Source of the DNA: Bin55 sp009840545
Lineage (GTDB): Bacteria; Pseudomonadota; Gammaproteobacteria; Pseudomonadales; Azotimanducaceae
Reading direction: 5' to 3'
Length of the DNA stretch: 64,000 nucleotides
Assembly (NCBI GenBank): GCA_965208815.1
Contig: OZ242357.1
Location: 2,480,001-2,544,000, forward strand
Shown here: in pieces, positions 9,264 through 18,386 of the stretch
Layout: each line of letters opens with the position of its first letter
How positions within the stretch are numbered: position 1 is the stretch's first letter
Program-made: the position numbers and the translations under genes
Notes under the pieces: generated by a model
What the model saw: only the letters and a program-made list of their open reading frames with translations
Database searches by the model: none
What the model was told of the DNA's origin: nothing

Positions 9264-11456
9264 TTAACGCGCGCGTCTTTCGATGATTGACGCAATGTTG
9301 TCGCCAAACGAAGTTAGACCTTTAAGTGACAACTCAAAATGCAACCCAGTTCGAGAACGCAAGTCCTCCCAATCAGCGAATCCATAACGCAAGGACTTTC
9401 GCCACAAGAATCTGAATGCAACACAACAACCTGAACGTTCAAATCCTGCATAGGACTCAACATGACGATCGTAAGTCCAGTCGTAGTTCCAGCGACCATA
9501 GATCGTCCACCTCTCGTTCAAAGAGATCTTTGCGCTCAAAAATGACTGCAATAGGTCATCCGGTTGGTGATATCGAACCTGTCCAACAAAGTCGATTCCA
9601 TCTCTTCTATAGTGAACGGAAGAACCCGTAGCCTCTTGCGTCCATCTATCTGGTCTTATTAGATGGAATCCACTGGCAGAAAGTTCACTGCTAAGTCTCG
9701 TTTCGATATCGACTCCATAGCCTTCACTGGGCATCGAGAGAACTGTCGTGATACGAGTCTTCTCTCTTCGCGATGTGTTATCCATGAAACGTGCGACCAA
9801 TGAAAGCGACAGTGCTTTCAGCTCGCCAATTCTGTCGATTCCCGCGCGCCGAAACGGTTCAACCAATGTTCGAATACTCGCACTGGGCGGACCTGTGTCC
9901 CAATCCGGAAATCCTATTTGCTGAACTGCCGCTCTCCGGGCATAGACCAATCGCGGTTCAAGCAGGTGAGAGACAACTGTAGCATCCTTACGAGTTCGTT
10001 GTAGCCATAGTCCTGAGTCGAGCAGGAACGTAGTCGTTAAGCGGTCATCAAGTCGATATCCCGAAGAACGGTACCGAGTGAATGTTTTGATTGCTTTCAA
10101 ACGACTGTAGCCCCATGTCCTTCTAAAGGGCAAACTGACGGAAAACTCTCCATGGCTTCGATCAAACTCACTCAAAGCCTCCGTTCCTTGCGACTCCATG
10201 CGAGCCCAATCTACTTTGATAGTTGTTTTCAGAGCTCCCAGAGAATGGCCGCCACTCAATGTGACTTGCGGCAACTTTGCCACATGAGTTCCCCATTGTC
10301 GGAAAGGGTCGTACCTTTCCATCAAGATTCCGAGATCAATTTTGCGACCAATTCTCGAAATCCTCAAAACTCGAGACAGCCCTACGTGATTGAAATCGCC
10401 CGCTGATTCTCCGAAGTCTCGATAGAAGTCGGTGTCGCTTACCAGTGAGTAATCCACGTCCGCATTCCAGGAATTCCACAAGAAGTCACCCTTGGCGTCC
10501 AACAACCATCGCTCTTTACTATCTTCCGTGTGCGCGGATGGTTCTCGTAAGAGACGATTGACGTATTTCTGGTACTGGTGATCCGATGGCAGAACAATTC
10601 CTACGAGCTTTGAGTTGGATTGAGAATTTCTGTGACGAAACTCAATCTCCATTGTGTGATTGCGTTTAGTGGAGAGCCTTGGCGTCAAGGTAAGGTCATA
10701 GTTTGGTGCCAGATTGAAGTAAACAGGCAGACCAAGTTCAAAACCAAGCAAACTACTGTTCTCGAATTCAGGCAACAGCAGTCCACTGGTTCGACTTTGC
10801 ACTATTGGAAAGCGTGCGTAGGGTACGTACAGCAACGGAACTCTTCCTAACCTGAGACTCACTCCCTTAGCAACGGCAATGTTCTCGTCGCGATCAACCC
10901 GCAACTGATTGGTCATCAGAGACCATGAGTTGTTATTGGGCGGGCACTGAGTTATTAGTGCGCCCGACAATTCAATTGAATTGGCACTAGCTTGTAGCGA
11001 GACGGCGTGTCCACGGTACCGTTCTGCCAGCATCACAAATTCAGCATCTTGAATATCAACCGATTCGGACTCGACTCCAATATTGCTTCGGGCTACGCGA
11101 ACGGCAATGTCACTCGATACGATCTCGGCCCCTTGTGGAGTCTTGAAAATCCCCTCTTCTGTATTGAGATCTACGGACGGAGCCTCAAGCGTCTGACCAT
11201 CTCGCTGAATCACAACATTTCCGACGACTTGTCCTGTCCCATCTAGGTCGAGTCGCACTCTGTCCGCCAACAATCTTGTGCTTTCTGAAGAATCTTTACT
11301 ACTTTCCGGAACAACGACGTAGCTCCCTCCACAACTGCTCTGAGGGTCGTCGTTATGCCAAAGTTCTTCGGCAAGAGTGGTTTCCCCGCTCACGTTACCT
11401 GCGTATAGGAACAAAGCAAGCAGTACCGATAATTGAGGGAGACAAAGGCGAGGCAT
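9264..11456 (-). CDS. lptD: LPS-assembly protein LptD
   Basis: LptD, with LptE, forms the outer-membrane translocon that inserts lipopolysaccharide in the outer leaflet. The chosen start at 11456 begins with PRLCLPQLSVLLALFLYAG, a good signal peptide; an in-frame start at 11564 would add 36 residues without signal character and run into the upstream gene. After the signal come the OstA/LptA-like beta-jellyroll (ADRVRLDLDGTGQVVGNVVI, GAEIVSSDIAV) and then a long beta-barrel with the RVPLLYVPYARFPI and GLLLPEF family motifs and aromatic-rich strands. Length of about 730 residues is normal. The Cys pattern is sparse compared with E. coli (an early CGG at about 42 and a late CC), so the disulphide scheme may be simpler. 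It is divergent from amgK. Confidence 0.95.
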   Translation of the reverse strand: MPRLCLPQLSVLLALFLYAGNVSGETTLAEELWHNDDPQSSCGGSYVVVPESSKDSSESTRLLADRVRLDLDGTGQVVGNVVIQRDGQTLEAPSVDLNTEEGIFKTPQGAEIVSSDIAVRVARSNIGVESESVDIQDAEFVMLAERYRGHAVSLQASANSIELSGALITQCPPNNNSWSLMTNQLRVDRDENIAVAKGVSLRLGRVPLLYVPYARFPIVQSRTSGLLLPEFENSSLLGFELGLPVYFNLAPNYDLTLTPRLSTKRNHTMEIEFRHRNSQSNSKLVGIVLPSDHQYQKYVNRLLREPSAHTEDSKERWLLDAKGDFLWNSWNADVDYSLVSDTDFYRDFGESAGDFNHVGLSRVLRISRIGRKIDLGILMERYDPFRQWGTHVAKLPQVTLSGGHSLGALKTTIKVDWARMESQGTEALSEFDRSHGEFSVSLPFRRTWGYSRLKAIKTFTRYRSSGYRLDDRLTTTFLLDSGLWLQRTRKDATVVSHLLEPRLVYARRAAVQQIGFPDWDTGPPSASIRTLVEPFRRAGIDRIGELKALSLSLVARFMDNTSRREKTRITTVLSMPSEGYGVDIETRLSSELSASGFHLIRPDRWTQEATGSSVHYRRDGIDFVGQVRYHQPDDLLQSFLSAKISLNERWTIYGRWNYDWTYDRHVESYAGFERSGCCVAFRFLWRKSLRYGFADWEDLRSRTGLHFELSLKGLTSFGDNIASIIERRAR

Positions 11457-11554
11457 TTGACTGATCGTGAATCTTGTGGCGCAAGTGGTTCTGTCTGTAA
11501 TAGTGCTTGATTCGTTCTGAAACGACTGGTTATTGAGGAAGGTGCTAGACAATT

Positions 11555-12577
11555 GTGACAGCACCTAGAACATATACTTCCAATATGACGTGTTCAATGA
11601 AACCCGAACTTATTGCTTGGGCCTCGGAACACTTCGAGCTAGAAGCCTGCCAGGTCGAACAACTTCCTGTGGAAGCAAGTACCCGAAAGTTCTGGCGGTG
11701 CTCCAACGAATCTGAATCCTGGATTCTCATGGATTCCCCTCCTGCCACGGAAAACAACGAGCAGTTTGTCACATTATCTGATGTTTTCCTTAAGGCGAAA
11801 GTTCCTGTGCCGCGAGTAATCGCTTGCGATCTCGTTAAAGGCTTCTTGGTCGTTTCAGATGTAGGCAAGAGATCCTTTCTTACGTCATATCGAGAAGGCA
11901 CGATAGCCCAACCGCTAAAAGTCGCAGTCGAGACGATCCTAAATATTCAGACTATTGATGATCCAGCAATACCTTCTTACACCAAAGACAGACTTCACGA
12001 CGAATTGCAAATCTTTCGTGAATACATCTGCGAAGCCATTCTTGGTACAGTCGATCAGGTGTTTCAGAGCGCGGCTCCTGTTTTGGTAAACCAAATCGAC
12101 ATGTTGCCCACTGTAACTGTACACCGGGACTTTCACTGCATGAATCTGCTTTATCTTGATCGATACCCCTACATCGGAGTCGTTGACTATCAGGATGCGT
12201 TACTTGGACCCATTAGTTATGACCTTGCGTCGTTATTGTTCGACTGTTATTGGAATCACTCTATCGCATCGTTTGAATCGGCTCTGACGAAGTACTTCTA
12301 CACCGCGAGAAAGCTTGATATTCCGACCGTCAATTCCCGTTCACAACTTGAAGAGGCAATAAAGTTCACGGCGATACAAAGGCTCTTAAAGGCAGCAGGC
12401 ATTTTCGTCAGACTTTGGATGACTAAGAGTCAAATCACTCACATTTCGCACGTTCTTCCCACTTTGAACAAAGCTCAGTCACTTTGCAGTCAAGTACGGC
12501 ACTTGAGCGAACTGGGGTCTTGGCTTCGTGAAGGCGTAATTCCTGAAGTTTCTCGAAGACTTGAGTCTGTGACTTGA
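11555..12577 (+). CDS. amgK: N-acetylmuramate/N-acetylglucosamine kinase AmgK
   Basis: AmgK phosphorylates the anomeric hydroxyl of N-acetylmuramic acid and, with MurU, forms the recycling bypass that makes UDP-MurNAc directly. The protein has the aminoglycoside-phosphotransferase/choline-kinase fold: VEASTRKFWR near the ATP site, PRVIACDLVKGFLVVSDVG hinge, the catalytic VHRDFHCMNLLYL and the metal-binding VVDYQDALLGPISYDLASL. Starts at GTG 11555, ATG 11585 and ATG 11597 are all in frame; the first is taken because a GAGGAAGG lies upstream, although spacing is long. The stop overlaps the murU start. Both the pairing with murU and the divergent placement from lptD match the known gammaproteobacterial arrangement. 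Confidence 0.93.
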   Translation: MTAPRTYTSNMTCSMKPELIAWASEHFELEACQVEQLPVEASTRKFWRCSNESESWILMDSPPATENNEQFVTLSDVFLKAKVPVPRVIACDLVKGFLVVSDVGKRSFLTSYREGTIAQPLKVAVETILNIQTIDDPAIPSYTKDRLHDELQIFREYICEAILGTVDQVFQSAAPVLVNQIDMLPTVTVHRDFHCMNLLYLDRYPYIGVVDYQDALLGPISYDLASLLFDCYWNHSIASFESALTKYFYTARKLDIPTVNSRSQLEEAIKFTAIQRLLKAAGIFVRLWMTKSQITHISHVLPTLNKAQSLCSQVRHLSELGSWLREGVIPEVSRRLESVT

Positions 12578-13242
12578 AAGCCATGATCCTTGCAGCAGGT
12601 AAAGGAACGCGCCTGCTACCGCTCACTGAGAAGATTCCAAAACCTATGATCCTCATCAATAGCGAACCATTGATAGTCCACCAGATTCGGTGGTTGAAAC
12701 GTGCGGGGATAGAAGACATTGTTGTGAATGTACACCACCTCGCGGATCAGATCGAAACCTATCTAGGTTCTGGTCGTCACCTGGGTGTACGGATAACACT
12801 CAGCCGAGAGACCCAACTACTAGAAACCGGTGGCGGCATCGCAAATGCATTGAAGTACCTTGGAAGTGATCCTTTTGTCGTGCTGAATGGCGATGTCTGG
12901 ACCAATTATCAGTTTCGTCTTCTGGCCCAATCAACCACAGACTTTGCACACTTGGTGCTGCGACCAGTAGGTGCAGAGTCGGGCAGTAGGGACTTTGCCT
13001 TGAATGACAAGATTGTCAGTCGAAGCCAGGATCGAGCCAACCACACGCACACATTCTGTGGTATTTCACTCCTGCATCCCCGAATCTTTGAAGTTGGTCG
13101 TAAAGAAGAATTTTCGTTAACTCGCGATCTGTTGTTTTCGTTGGCAAGTGAGAGCAAAGTTACCGGAGAGTCTTTCGCTGGAACATGGGTGGACATCGGC
13201 TCCCCGCAGGGATTAAAGAGAGTTCGTTTTCTAACCGCCTAA
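12574..13242 (+). CDS. murU: N-acetylmuramate alpha-1-phosphate uridylyltransferase MurU
   Basis: MurU converts MurNAc-1-phosphate and UTP to UDP-MurNAc, second step of the peptidoglycan-recycling bypass that avoids de novo MurA/MurB synthesis. Nucleotidyltransferase signature AMILAAGKGTRLLPLTEKIPKP is at the N-terminus, followed by HQIRWLKRAGIEDIVVNVHH, ETGGGIANAL and the catalytic-Asp FVVLNGDVWTN. The TTG start at 12574 overlaps the amgK stop by four bases, implying translational coupling. The 222 residues match the family. A ribosome site for the TTG is not obvious, which is usual for coupled genes. Confidence 0.95.
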   Translation: MKAMILAAGKGTRLLPLTEKIPKPMILINSEPLIVHQIRWLKRAGIEDIVVNVHHLADQIETYLGSGRHLGVRITLSRETQLLETGGGIANALKYLGSDPFVVLNGDVWTNYQFRLLAQSTTDFAHLVLRPVGAESGSRDFALNDKIVSRSQDRANHTHTFCGISLLHPRIFEVGRKEEFSLTRDLLFSLASESKVTGESFAGTWVDIGSPQGLKRVRFLTA

Positions 13243-13336
13243 GATTGGAATTACAAACTCCTCCGAATGGAAAGTAACAATGTGAGTTGATTCTCTCAGC
13301 TAGAATCGAGCGTACAACCAACTTGACTCTCCACTA

Positions 13337-16195
13337 GTGACTATGGGTTTTTCCGGCGACTATACAGCCCGTCTTGACACGCAATTCTCAGATTTAGAAA
13401 TTGTCGGCGGAAAAGGAAAATCTCTGGCTGTCTTGGCCCGAAATGGATTCCGTGTCCCTCTCGGTTTTCACGTAACGACTGTTGCATACAAGAAGGTTGT
13501 CCAGCAAAACGGCCTACAGGACCAGATTCTGCAGCTTGCCAAACCTGAGTTCAAAGACGGAGTCGTATCGTTCGAACGCGCCTCGCGACAGATTGCCGAA
13601 TTGTTCTCCACTCTAGTGCTACCTGTAGAAATTGAGTCCGAAGTATTGATCGCCTACAAGGAAGTTGGAGACTCAGATTGTCCAGTTGCAGTACGTTCTT
13701 CTGCCAACGCCGAAGATCTTCCCGATTTGTCGTTCGCCGGTCAACAAGAAACATTCCTCAATGTAGTGGGAAATGAACAGATTCTGAGAGCAATACAGAG
13801 GTGTTGGACTTCTCTGTGGACACCTCAAGCCCTCAGCTATAGGCACCAAAACGGTATCGAACAAGGCTCGGTGGCAATGGCAGTAGTGGTGCAAGAGATG
13901 GTTCCATCCGACGTTTCTGGAATTGTGTTCACGGCCAATCCCGCTACGGGGGAACGCAGTGAGGTCGTTCTAAATTCGAGCTATGGTCTAGGTGAAGCTG
14001 TCGTTGGCGGGCAGGTTACACCGGACACCTTAATTTTTGATCGTGATTCAGGTGAGGTGAGACAGTCCGAAATCGGCCCCAAAGCAATGCAAATCGTTCC
14101 CTCCGCAACGGGAGGAACACAGACCCTAGAAGTCGATGATGCGAATCGACAAGAACTTTCCTTGACTCCGTCGCAATGCCGAGAGCTTCTTGATACAGCT
14201 CTAAATGTGGAACGGCTTTACAACGATGTGCCACAAGACGTCGAATGGGCGATCTCGGAAGATCGACTCTACATCTTGCAGTCGCGGCCAATCACCAACC
14301 TACCCGTTCAACCCATTGAATTGAGTTGGGAGGTTCCTGCTCCTGCGGTGTATGCCTCAAGACGTCAAATCGTCGAGAACATGCCCGATCCTATCTGTCC
14401 ACTATTCGAGGAGCTCTATCTAACTAAAGGGCTGGAGTCGCCAAGAAAGGGCAAGAGCTTGATGGTCGGAGGTGGCCCGATGTTCATCGCAATCAATGGT
14501 TACGCCTATCAAAGGTTTGACTTTGAGATGGTGCATCAACAAGCCGCCGAAAAAGGTCTCCTTGAAACAACCGAGCAGGACATCGACGCAGCAGAGATTC
14601 GAGCTGAGGAAAAGGTTCGAAAGGAGAGCGCTCGCGCAAAGAAAATCCCGACTGTAGAAGAAATTCGCGCGCAGCAAGAACGCGATCTTGACTTACGCAA
14701 GCGCGATGTGGAGCGATTTCGAGACGATCTTAGTGACGCAGCTAGGAAAAAGTTCGACGATTGGCTCGAATGCCAGACATCTGATATTGCTCGTCGTCTG
14801 ACGATGCCTGAGAGCAAGAACCCAACTTATGTCGCTTTCAACAACACAGAGTGGAACAACCGACAGATTGGTGAGTGGTTTGAAACGACCCGACCAAGGC
14901 TACTTGGCATCAAGGAAACGTGGAGCAAGATCGATGTGACTACAGCCTCTGACGAAGTGTTGCTCGAAGGCATTACAGAAATGGGCATTGAGGAAGGCTA
15001 CTACTGGTCAAGCAACTCAAGCCACACATTTGGTGTAGCCAAGTCGACGGATGACCAATTGCAGTGCTTCTTGAGAGAGACGCTGCCTGACAAGCACTTC
15101 ATCAGTGGTCAGTTCTTGTCGGGGATAGAGTCCAAAACTATGCAAGCAAATGCCGACCTGTTTGAAGTTGCGAAGAAAATTCGATCGAACGAACAGCTTA
15201 GCCACGCCGTGCTCACTACACCATCTAGGTTCCTGCTCCGTATCTTGAAAGAGCGAGACGACAGTCAGGAATTACTCGATGGAATCAGTGACTATCTCAA
15301 TACTTACGGGCACCAAGGATATAGCATGGATTTCATCGAGCCCACCCAACTTGAAGAGCCAGCAGGCTTGTTTGCAACACTCCGAGCGATGGTTCAAGAC
15401 TCGCAATACGATCCCAAGAATCAAGATGAACGAGCGACTAGAACACGGAGCCAGAAGCTTCAAGAGATCACGGAAAATCTGAGTGGTTTGGAGTACTGGC
15501 AATTTAGGTTCAGGCTATGGTTGGCTCGGAAGTACAACCATATGCGAGAGGAGGTTGCGTTCTTGTTCGGCTATACATGGTCGGTACTCCGACCAATGGT
15601 GTTCGAGTTGGGAAGTAGACTGGAATCTGCAGGAACACTGAAACAAAAAGGAGATGCTTTCTTCCTAACCACAGCTGAACTTCAACAAGCTATTGACGCC
15701 CGAAAAAAGAACGAGGCTTTGCCACACCTCGGGGAACAAGCGGAAATGTTGCGCGAACTGAGAGAAGCACGAAAGCGGCATCATCCACCGGGTACACTGC
15801 CGAAGCAAGCGAGTCAAATTGACGGAATTGCATTCAAGGAAACTCAAATCCTCAACGACGAGTCGTCTGAAACGATGCGGGGGTTTCCCGTGAGTTCCGG
15901 CCGAATCACCGCCCCCGCAAGTGTCATAACCGGAGCTTCCGAATTCGACAAGATGGTGCCCGGAACCATATTGGTTAGTCCCCTGACGACACCTGCTTGG
16001 ACTCAGCTATTTGCTCATGCAGCAGGACTGGTAACCGATGTCGGAAGCATCTTGGCACATGGATCCATCGTGGCACGGGAATATGGAATACCTGCAGTAC
16101 TTGGAGTGGGTAACGGAACTATTCGCATCAAACATGGGCAAGAGATAACTATCGATGGAGACGTGGGCACTGTCGAATTGCACCCACCTAAGTAA
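13337..16195 (+). CDS. PEP-synthase-like phosphotransferase (rifampicin-phosphotransferase-type architecture)
   Basis: The protein has 952 residues. The first third is a PPDK/PEP-synthase ATP-grasp domain: VGGKGKSLAVLARNGFRVP, PVAVRSSANAEDLPDLSFAGQ, GIVFTANPATGERSE, SSYGLGEAVVGGQVTPD and DVEWAISEDRLYILQSRPI. A long helical middle follows, charged and partly coiled-coil around residues 400-480. The C-terminus is the swivelling phosphohistidine domain with GSILAHGSIVAREYGIPAVLG; the His is residue 908. A PEP/pyruvate TIM-barrel, which true PEP synthase has after the His domain, is missing. The order ATP-grasp, variable domain, His domain is that of rifampicin phosphotransferases, but the substrate cannot be read from sequence. 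It appears to stand alone, 94 bases after murU. Confidence 0.85.
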   Translation: MTMGFSGDYTARLDTQFSDLEIVGGKGKSLAVLARNGFRVPLGFHVTTVAYKKVVQQNGLQDQILQLAKPEFKDGVVSFERASRQIAELFSTLVLPVEIESEVLIAYKEVGDSDCPVAVRSSANAEDLPDLSFAGQQETFLNVVGNEQILRAIQRCWTSLWTPQALSYRHQNGIEQGSVAMAVVVQEMVPSDVSGIVFTANPATGERSEVVLNSSYGLGEAVVGGQVTPDTLIFDRDSGEVRQSEIGPKAMQIVPSATGGTQTLEVDDANRQELSLTPSQCRELLDTALNVERLYNDVPQDVEWAISEDRLYILQSRPITNLPVQPIELSWEVPAPAVYASRRQIVENMPDPICPLFEELYLTKGLESPRKGKSLMVGGGPMFIAINGYAYQRFDFEMVHQQAAEKGLLETTEQDIDAAEIRAEEKVRKESARAKKIPTVEEIRAQQERDLDLRKRDVERFRDDLSDAARKKFDDWLECQTSDIARRLTMPESKNPTYVAFNNTEWNNRQIGEWFETTRPRLLGIKETWSKIDVTTASDEVLLEGITEMGIEEGYYWSSNSSHTFGVAKSTDDQLQCFLRETLPDKHFISGQFLSGIESKTMQANADLFEVAKKIRSNEQLSHAVLTTPSRFLLRILKERDDSQELLDGISDYLNTYGHQGYSMDFIEPTQLEEPAGLFATLRAMVQDSQYDPKNQDERATRTRSQKLQEITENLSGLEYWQFRFRLWLARKYNHMREEVAFLFGYTWSVLRPMVFELGSRLESAGTLKQKGDAFFLTTAELQQAIDARKKNEALPHLGEQAEMLRELREARKRHHPPGTLPKQASQIDGIAFKETQILNDESSETMRGFPVSSGRITAPASVITGASEFDKMVPGTILVSPLTTPAWTQLFAHAAGLVTDVGSILAHGSIVAREYGIPAVLGVGNGTIRIKHGQEITIDGDVGTVELHPPK

Positions 16196-16412
16196 ATTCC
16201 GCTTAACTTGTGCCCAGTATCCCAGCGACGGGCTAATTAAGACAGCTGGCGACAGAAATTGTCCTCCAACCGATTCTTACTCCCTTGAAATCCGCAAAAT
16301 CGACCCCATTACATAGACAGTCCAAATCCATTGACAAAACACCATTAACAACCTCAATAGTTCAACATCTGGATTCCAGGGGCGGACGGCAACGGCCATA
16401 AAGAGAGCCTTC

Positions 16413-16619
16413 TTGCGTACACGTACTTATCTCCTTGTCGCCTTGCTCGGAGCGCTATCCACTTGGATAGTGAAGTCCACGGCTAGCGCTAGTGCAGTCG
16501 GAGTCGGTGCTCTGTGCGTTCTGATACCGATATATTTTGTCGCCTATCCCTTGCTTTGTGTTCTTGTCACTATAGTGATCGAATATCGGTCTTTGAACAG
16601 GAATACTGCTAGCGACTAA
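16413..16619 (+). CDS. Possible small two-helix membrane protein
   Basis: A 68-codon frame with a TTG start preceded by AGAGAG encodes two hydrophobic stretches, about residues 6-24 (LLVALLGALSTWIV) and 30-57 (GALCVLIPIYFVAYPLLCV), and a short polar tail. Hydrophobicity pattern and an acceptable ribosome site are the only support. There are no recognised homologues and no operon partner, and the surrounding 217-base upstream gap holds nothing else that I see. It could be chance. Confidence 0.3.
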   Translation: MRTRTYLLVALLGALSTWIVKSTASASAVGVGALCVLIPIYFVAYPLLCVLVTIVIEYRSLNRNTASD

Positions 16620-16769
16620 TAGTGCGGTTCCGAAGAAAATCAGCCTGCACGGGTGTGACATCTTCTACTCGTTGGGAGCTAAGCCCAAGTAAACCCATCC
16701 TCCTCCCAAATAGCTGTGCAGGTTGATTGAGTATCTGTTCCCTGTAGCACCTACTTGGGCTTCCAGTCC

Positions 16770-17621
16770 CTAGCGTAGCGACTCCGTCAGCGGCGGATGG
16801 TGAATGATCTGCACCTGAGTTTCGTCCGGGTCCAATACGTAGCAACTTCTTGAGCCATCACGGTGTGTCTTTGGCTCTGCGGCAATGGTCACATGATGGC
16901 CTTTGAGAAATTGGTACCAAGCATCCACTTGGCTCTCGCTCGAAACGACAAAGCCTATGTGGTCAAGTCGAGAATCAACAGAACTCTCGTTGGAACTGCG
17001 TCGATGAATAGCAAGATTGTCTTTTCCGGAGGAGAGATACACGTTGTCTGCATCTGGTTCCCATTCGATGTCCATACCCATTAGTTCTGTATAAAACTCT
17101 CGAGTTTCTTCATATCGAGACGAAAGCAGAGCTACATGGTGCATCCCGAGTGTAGATTCCGGTCTCAATATCTCGCTTGAATGTTCAGCAGACTCGTTCT
17201 CACCTCGCGAGACGATGGTCCAATCATGAGAGATTTCGACTCCAGCACGTTTCATCAAAATTGACGCTGAACAGTATTTCTCGGCACTGAGTTCGACGGC
17301 GCGGCTCACCTTGCTGTCAGACAGTTTTTCTCCCATTAGCTCGAAGTGAATGTGTATTTGTCGAAAGACCTTGGGATCAGCATCTTCTCTCTCTGCAGTT
17401 ATAGTTGTACGGCAAGAACGAATCAAACAGCGAGCCTTACGAAGGATGTGCATGACATCAACCGAGGTGCATCCTCCAATTCCCATAAGCATCAATTCCA
17501 TCGGACGAATACCGCGACTTCTACCGCCAATGTCTGGCGGTCCATCAATTTCCACCGGGAATCCACTAGGACCCTTCGCCGAAAAATGGACTCCTTCTTT
17601 CCACAGGTACTCAACCTTCAT
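16770..17621 (-). CDS. OsmC-like domain fused to a VOC (glyoxalase/bleomycin) domain
   Basis: Residues 1-140 are an OsmC/YhfA-like thiol-peroxidase fold: it opens with MKVEYLWKEGVHFSAK, has the first redox Cys in MGIGGCTSVDVM and the second in AEKYCSASILMK, spaced as in the family. Residues 155-278 are a vicinal-oxygen-chelate domain: MHHVALLSSRYEETREFYTE, a NVYLSSGKDNLAIH strand, LDHIGFVVSS and SRSCYVLDPDETQVQIIHHP, which contains the usual D-P-(D/E)-G-like turn. A linker of about 15 charged residues joins them. Fusion of the two is unusual; the pair may act on a thiol-adducted electrophile, which is inference. The gene is divergent from the PEBP gene and has no operon partner. Confidence 0.85.
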   Translation of the reverse strand: MKVEYLWKEGVHFSAKGPSGFPVEIDGPPDIGGRSRGIRPMELMLMGIGGCTSVDVMHILRKARCLIRSCRTTITAEREDADPKVFRQIHIHFELMGEKLSDSKVSRAVELSAEKYCSASILMKRAGVEISHDWTIVSRGENESAEHSSEILRPESTLGMHHVALLSSRYEETREFYTELMGMDIEWEPDADNVYLSSGKDNLAIHRRSSNESSVDSRLDHIGFVVSSESQVDAWYQFLKGHHVTIAAEPKTHRDGSRSCYVLDPDETQVQIIHHPPLTESLR

Positions 17622-17892
17622 GACACCGCAACTTTTCGGTCTTTACGAGAACTCGATTGTAGTGGGGCAATCGATGGGTGGACTCCGGCTGCAAACCATC
17701 TGCATTTCGAGCGGGTAACATCGCAACTCAGTCAATAGAATCTAAACTCCATTGATTGATATGAGAATTAGGAAAGATCTACACGAGGGAACGGGACTGG
17801 AGAACTATGAAACCACTCAACAACCTTGATCAGCGACTAAATCTCTAAATTCGTCAAGAACACAACCAAATCCAACCAAACGGAGACTGAAC

Positions 17893-18369
17893 ATGGGGTT
17901 TGCACTTACAACGATGTCATTGACTAGCACGGCTTTCGCCAGCGGTTCCCGGATTCCCAAGGAACACACCGGTGAAGGACCCGATACATCGCCGAGTCTT
18001 GCATGGGACGATGTACCCGAGGGAACCAAGTCGTTCGCGATAGTTTGCCACGATCCAGACGCACCTTTGCTTACTCCCGAAGCGTATGGATATGTCCATT
18101 GGGTGTTGTACGGAATTCCAGGATCAGTTCGCAATCTTCCCGAAGACTCATCGGACTTTACAAAGGGAAGCAATGACTTTGGCAATCTTGGATATGGGGG
18201 GCCGATGCCCCCTCCTGGACACGGAGTGCATCAGTACTACTTCTGGGTATTCGCTTTAAACGAAGAACTCAGTCTTCCTGAAGGACTGACAATGCTAGAA
18301 CTGTTCAAAGCGATCGAACCTTCGGTAATCGGAATGAATCGATTGGTAGGAACTTACGAGAGAAACTGA
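17893..18369 (+). CDS. YbhB/YbcL family (PEBP-like) protein
   Basis: This 158-residue protein belongs to the bacterial phosphatidylethanolamine-binding-protein family. Diagnostic segments are SPSLAWDDVPEGTKSFAIVC, the anion-site residues in HDPDAP, YVHWVLYGIP and GVHQYYFWVFALNE. The conserved HDPDAP and the GxHxYxF pattern are intact, so ligand binding is plausible; the biological role of bacterial members is not well defined. The start at ATG 17893 gives an N-terminus slightly hydrophobic (MGFALTTMSLTSTAFA) that is family-typical rather than a clear signal peptide. It is convergent with the broken glycosyltransferase gene. Confidence 0.9.
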   Translation: MGFALTTMSLTSTAFASGSRIPKEHTGEGPDTSPSLAWDDVPEGTKSFAIVCHDPDAPLLTPEAYGYVHWVLYGIPGSVRNLPEDSSDFTKGSNDFGNLGYGGPMPPPGHGVHQYYFWVFALNEELSLPEGLTMLELFKAIEPSVIGMNRLVGTYERN

Positions 18370-18386
18370 GGTGTTTCCCTAGCGGA

